DNA of 22,285 nucleotides from a virus: IMG/VR virus record IMGVR_UViG_3300032288_002884, positions 1-22,285 of that record. One strand, written 5' to 3'. The notes under the pieces were generated by a model that saw nothing but the letters and a program-made list of their open reading frames with translations, was not told where the DNA came from and ran no database searches. A program made the translations under genes and the position numbers. Positions 19,853-22,285 of this stretch are shown one piece after another. The stretch's first letter is position 1; every line of letters begins with the position of its first letter.

Positions 19853-20437
19853 ATGCGCCAGGACACGACCGTCGTTACCCTGCAAAGGCAGCTTGCATCG
19901 CTGACATCGACCCTGCTTCGCTCGTCCAAGCGCGGACATACGCATCCGCTTTCGGAGTTGCAGCAAGGGAATGCGGCGAAGGACAACGTCATCGCATGGA
20001 GCGGCACGCAATGGATCGCGACCGCGCCGGCGGGTTCATCGCCCGTAGCCTTGACGAACGCATCGGCGTTCCTCGCCTCCGACGTCTTGATGGCCAGCGC
20101 GAACACCTGGTACAACGGGCCGTCCGTGTCGCTCGCTGCCGGCACGTGGCTCGTCATGGCGAGCGCGACGGTCGGCCGCACGGCCACGACTGCCGGCAAC
20201 TACAACATTCGCATCTCTGACGGACTCACAAACTACGCGAGCGTGCAGCAGTATCACGCGAGCGTCGCGAACAACTGGGCGGCGTTGAGCTGCAACGCGA
20301 TCATCACGCTGGCGTCGACGACGACGATCCTGCTTCAGGCGAACGGGTCAATCGCTGCCGACGTCCTCAAGGCGACGACGCCGAACAACAGCAGCGGCGC
20401 GAACGCGACCGGGATCGTGGCCGTGAAAATCGCCTGA
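19853..20437 (+). CDS. C1q/TNF-like jelly-roll protein, fibre-type
   Basis: This 194-aa protein has an N-terminal helical segment (residues 1-30, TVVTLQRQLASLTSTLLRSSKRG) able to form a trimeric coiled coil. A short G-T-Q-W-I-A-T-A strand like those of tail-fibre repeats follows, then a C1q/TNF-type jelly roll (about 75-194: NTWYNGPSVSLAAGTWLVMASATVGRT, NYNIRISDGLTNYASVQQYHAS, GIVAVKIA). That architecture suits a virion adhesin or decoration protein. It lies between rusA and bet, far from the virion genes and on the opposite strand, with its own promoter. Whether it is virion-borne is unknown. Confidence 0.78.
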   Translation: MRQDTTVVTLQRQLASLTSTLLRSSKRGHTHPLSELQQGNAAKDNVIAWSGTQWIATAPAGSSPVALTNASAFLASDVLMASANTWYNGPSVSLAAGTWLVMASATVGRTATTAGNYNIRISDGLTNYASVQQYHASVANNWAALSCNAIITLASTTTILLQANGSIAADVLKATTPNNSSGANATGIVAVKIA

Positions 20438-20446
20438 TTCACCCAC

Positions 20447-20497
20447 TTGACACGCTGATACCGGGGCGTATACTTATCCCGTCGAAGGCACGTTGCC
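20447..20497 (+). promoter_or_regulatory. Promoter and shared leader element before bet
   Basis: TTGACA (20447-20452), 16 bases, TATACT (20469-20474): a near-consensus sigma70 promoter. The leader contains GGCACGTTGCC (20487-20497), identical to 16170-16180 in the other early leader. Both promoters also share CACTTGACA around the -35 box. Confidence 0.75.
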
Positions 20498-20540
20498 GAC
20501 GACCGGGCGCGGCGTTCCGCGCAGACGAGAGGAGATTGAC

Positions 20541-21539
20541 ATGACTGCATTGGCACGACTCGACGACGACAAGCGCGATCTGCTGTCCCGCACCCTCTGC
20601 GCGGGCGCAAGCCGCGACGAGATGGAACTGTTCTTTAGCGTGTGCGACCGCACCGGACTCGACCCGTTTGCCCGTCAGATTTACGCCGTGAGGCGGTGGG
20701 ATAGCCGCGCAGGCCGCGAAGTGATGCAGACGCAGGTCAGCATCGACGGGTTCCGTTTGGTCGCCCAGCGCAGCGGCGAGTACGCAGGGCAGACGAGCGT
20801 CGCCTACTGCGGCACGGACGGTCGCTGGGTCGACGTCTGGCTCAACAATGAGCCGCCGGCGGCCGCTCGCGTCGGCGTCTACCGCAAGGGGTTCGTTGAG
20901 GCGGTCACCGCCATCGCCCTGTTCAACGAGTACGCGCAGCGCAAGAAGGACGGCAGCCTCTCTGGCATGTGGCCCAAGATGCCGACCGTGATGATCGCCA
21001 AGTGCGCCGAGGCGCTCGCGCTCCGCAAGGCGTTCCCCGCCGAGCTGTCGGGCCTGTACACGCCCGAGGAGATGGCGCAGGCCGACAACCCGCCGGCGGC
21101 ACCCGCCGTTCCCGCTGCCGCCGCGCTCCCGGCTCCCGAGGTCGTGGAAGCCGCCACGATGCCCCAGGACGCGCCCGTCGCCGAGGACGCCCCGAAGCCC
21201 ACCCGCAAGCGCAAGACGCCGCAGAGCGCCCCTGCGGCCGCCCCCGAGGCTCCCGCCGCGCCGGCGGTCGCCGACAACTACCCCGACGAGTACGAGGGGA
21301 AGTTCATGGTGCAGCGTGTCGTGCGCCGTCCCGGCAAGCCCATCGCCATCCAGGCCGCAGGCGAACACGGCACCGCGTGGATCGCGACCTCGGTCGCGGA
21401 GTACGGCGACCTGGCCGAGGCCAACATCGGCAGCGAGGTCACCCTCGAGATCGCGCGCATCGGGACGAGCCTGAACATCATGCGCGTCATCGGCCCGGTC
21501 AAGCCCATCGATGTTGACCCGGCAGACGTCCCGTTTTAG
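20541..21539 (+). CDS. bet: Bet single-strand annealing protein with C-terminal OB-like domain and SSB-like tail
   Basis: From ATG 20541 (GAGGAG 6 bases upstream), 332 aa. Residues 1-180 are a lambda Bet/RecT-type annealing protein: FFSVCDRTGLDPFARQIYAVRRW, QTQVSIDGFRLVAQRSGEYAG, WPKMPTVMIAKCAEALALRKAFPAELSGLYTPEEM. A Pro/Ala-rich linker (about 181-247) contains a basic patch. Then comes a beta-rich domain (249-319: YEGKFMVQRVVRR..GTAWIATSVAEYGDLAEANIGSEVTLEIARIGTSLNIMRVI) with OB-fold character. The last residues, VDPADVPF, resemble the acidic D-D-x-P-F tail of bacterial SSB. Bet anneals complementary single strands in phage recombination. The usual upstream exonuclease is not in the window. 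The earlier in-frame ATG (20493) is rejected because it lies before the ribosome site. Confidence 0.93.
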   Translation: MTALARLDDDKRDLLSRTLCAGASRDEMELFFSVCDRTGLDPFARQIYAVRRWDSRAGREVMQTQVSIDGFRLVAQRSGEYAGQTSVAYCGTDGRWVDVWLNNEPPAAARVGVYRKGFVEAVTAIALFNEYAQRKKDGSLSGMWPKMPTVMIAKCAEALALRKAFPAELSGLYTPEEMAQADNPPAAPAVPAAAALPAPEVVEAATMPQDAPVAEDAPKPTRKRKTPQSAPAAAPEAPAAPAVADNYPDEYEGKFMVQRVVRRPGKPIAIQAAGEHGTAWIATSVAEYGDLAEANIGSEVTLEIARIGTSLNIMRVIGPVKPIDVDPADVPF

Positions 21540-21562
21540 TTCATCACCGAGAGGAGATACCC

Positions 21563-22069
21563 ATGAGCCTGTACGCAATTACGTCCGAACTGGAAACCGT
21601 CCTCGACGCCATCCTCGAGGGTGGCGTCGACAGCCCCGAGGCGCAGGAGGCGCTGAACGAACACCTTGCGGGGCTGGATGCCGCGCTCGAGTCGAAGGCC
21701 GACGACTACGCGGCGCTGATCCGCAGCCTCGAGCTTCGGTCGGCCGCCCGTGTCGCCGAGGCGCGCCGCATCAAGGGACTCGCCGACGCCGACGACGCGC
21801 TCGCCGACCGCCTGAAGGAACGCCTCAAGGCGGCGATGGAGGCGAGCGGGAAGACCAAGCTGGACACCGCGCGGTTCAAGCTCGCGGTCGCCGGCAACGG
21901 CGGCAAGGCGCCGCTCGAGGTCACCGCCGACGCGGCGAGCCTGCCGCCCGAGTTCCAGACGGTGTCGGTCACGTTCAACCGTGACGCGATCCGCACCGCG
22001 CTCGAGGGCGGCGCGGTGATCCCAGGATGCACGATCCTCCCGCGAGGGACGAGCCTGCGTATCCGCTGA
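21563..22069 (+). CDS. Gp157-family protein
   Basis: This 168-aa protein starts MSLYAITSELETVLDAILEG. It has a central helical region (LESKADDYAALIRSLELRSAARVAEARRIKGLADADDALADRLKERLKAAMEASGKTKLDTARFKLAVAGNGG) and ends LPPEFQTVSVTFNRDAIRTALEGGAVIPGCTILPRGTSLRIR. This is the Gp157 family of phages, often placed next to recombination or SSB genes; its role is not settled. GAGGAG lies 6 bases before the ATG. It follows bet by 23 bases and is the last gene before the terminator. Confidence 0.92.
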   Translation: MSLYAITSELETVLDAILEGGVDSPEAQEALNEHLAGLDAALESKADDYAALIRSLELRSAARVAEARRIKGLADADDALADRLKERLKAAMEASGKTKLDTARFKLAVAGNGGKAPLEVTADAASLPPEFQTVSVTFNRDAIRTALEGGAVIPGCTILPRGTSLRIR

Positions 22070-22091
22070 TACGATCCCACTACCTCTTCTC

Positions 22092-22137
22092 CCCCCGCCG
22101 CGCGGTTGCAGGACGCGACCAACCGGCGGGGGTTTTT
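22092..22137 (+). terminator. Rho-independent terminator of the early operon
   Basis: CCCCCGCCG (22092-22100) pairs exactly with CGGCGGGGG (22124-22132), followed directly by TTTTT (22133-22137). This is the best intrinsic terminator in the window. Confidence 0.88.
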
Positions 22138-22144
22138 CAATGGA

Positions 22145-22187
22145 CAGGCGCGGCGAACCGGGGCGAACCCGCAGTCGGCCGCGCCTG
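22145..22187. repeat. 10-bp inverted repeat beyond the terminator
   Basis: CAGGCGCGGC (22145-22154) and GCCGCGCCTG (22178-22187) are exact reverse complements 23 bases apart. They lie between the plus-strand terminator and the end of the incoming minus-strand gene. It could aid termination on the minus strand, though no T-run follows in that direction. Confidence 0.4.
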
Positions 22188-22207
22188 CGCGAGAGGACGG
22201 GACGGCG

Positions 22208-22285
22208 TCACTTCTTGCCGAAGAGCTTGCCGAGGGAGCCGATGGGGACGACCTGCCCGAGGATGTAACCCGCGAGGAAGGTAAG
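22208..22285 (-). CDS. C-terminal end of a minus-strand gene, truncated by window edge
   Basis: The frame read leftward from base 22285 gives LTFLAGYILGQVVPIGSLGKLFGKK and a TGA at 22210-22208. The hydrophobic stretch LAGYILGQVVPIG followed by a basic tail suggests a membrane or lysis-type protein, but only 25 residues are seen. It converges on the early operon, with the terminator between them. The identity is unknown. Confidence 0.5.
   Translation of the reverse strand, partial: LTFLAGYILGQVVPIGSLGKLFGKK

Noticed and set aside
22027-22284. Plus-strand open frame at the right end
   Set aside because: It overlaps the end of the Gp157 gene, the terminator and the incoming minus-strand gene, and its sequence is not protein-like.
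1-22285. Diversity-generating retroelement, as in BPP-1
   Set aside because: The virion genes resemble those of BPP-1, but no reverse transcriptase, template repeat or variable C-type lectin gene is visible. One could lie outside the left edge.
1-22285. CRISPR array, tRNA genes, integrase and attachment sites
   Set aside because: No regular spaced repeats, no tRNA cloverleaf and no recombinase were found on either strand.

Overview
This window is a stretch of a tailed bacteriophage genome (or a prophage), GC-rich and densely packed. It has the virion gene set of short-tailed phages of the Bordetella BPP-1 type: Sf6-like small terminase, large terminase, head-tail connector/portal, staple-like protein, Bbp19-like protein, scaffold, Bbp17-type major capsid protein, Bbp16-type cement protein, tail tubular protein A and a tail nozzle (tubular protein B) protein. 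No integrase, DNA polymerase, lysis cassette, reverse transcriptase, tRNA or host gene is visible, so lifestyle and host are open. Start sites without a Shine-Dalgarno but with a TANNNT box six bases upstream hint at a host that tolerates leaderless mRNAs (inference only).

Minus-strand block, 12985 down to 1: a long co-directional operon. It opens with a DUF1376-type replication protein, a possible helicase-loader-like protein and three small phage proteins, one of them XRE-like. Next come a small HTH protein that overlaps the small terminase in another frame, the large terminase, a GNAT-like protein, a small glycine-rich protein, the portal, head proteins and tail proteins. The nozzle gene runs off the left edge. 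A perfect 15-bp hairpin lies between the capsid part and the tail part.

Divergent hub, 12986 to 13244: the promoter region between the two arms, with several perfect inverted repeats. To its right is a PD-(D/E)XK nuclease-like gene, a 230-bp gap with direct and inverted repeats, and a 182-aa unknown gene. Three genes on the opposite strand follow (14521 to 16049): a calcineurin-like metallophosphoesterase, a small basic protein and an HEALH zincin-like protein.

Plus-strand early operon, 16125 to 22137: a clear TTGACA/TAACTT promoter drives a string of very small, mostly start-stop overlapping genes. They include winged-helix and HTH proteins, a CsrA-like RNA-binding protein behind a two-hairpin leader, a zinc ribbon nested between two genes, and four consecutive small coiled-coil proteins. 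The operon then reaches recombination genes: RusA resolvase, a jelly-roll protein with its own apparent leaderless promoter, a Bet single-strand annealing protein with an extra C-terminal OB-like domain and an SSB-like acidic tail, and a Gp157-family protein. A second promoter before bet shares an 11-bp leader element with the first. A rho-independent terminator ends the operon, facing a minus-strand gene that enters from the right edge.
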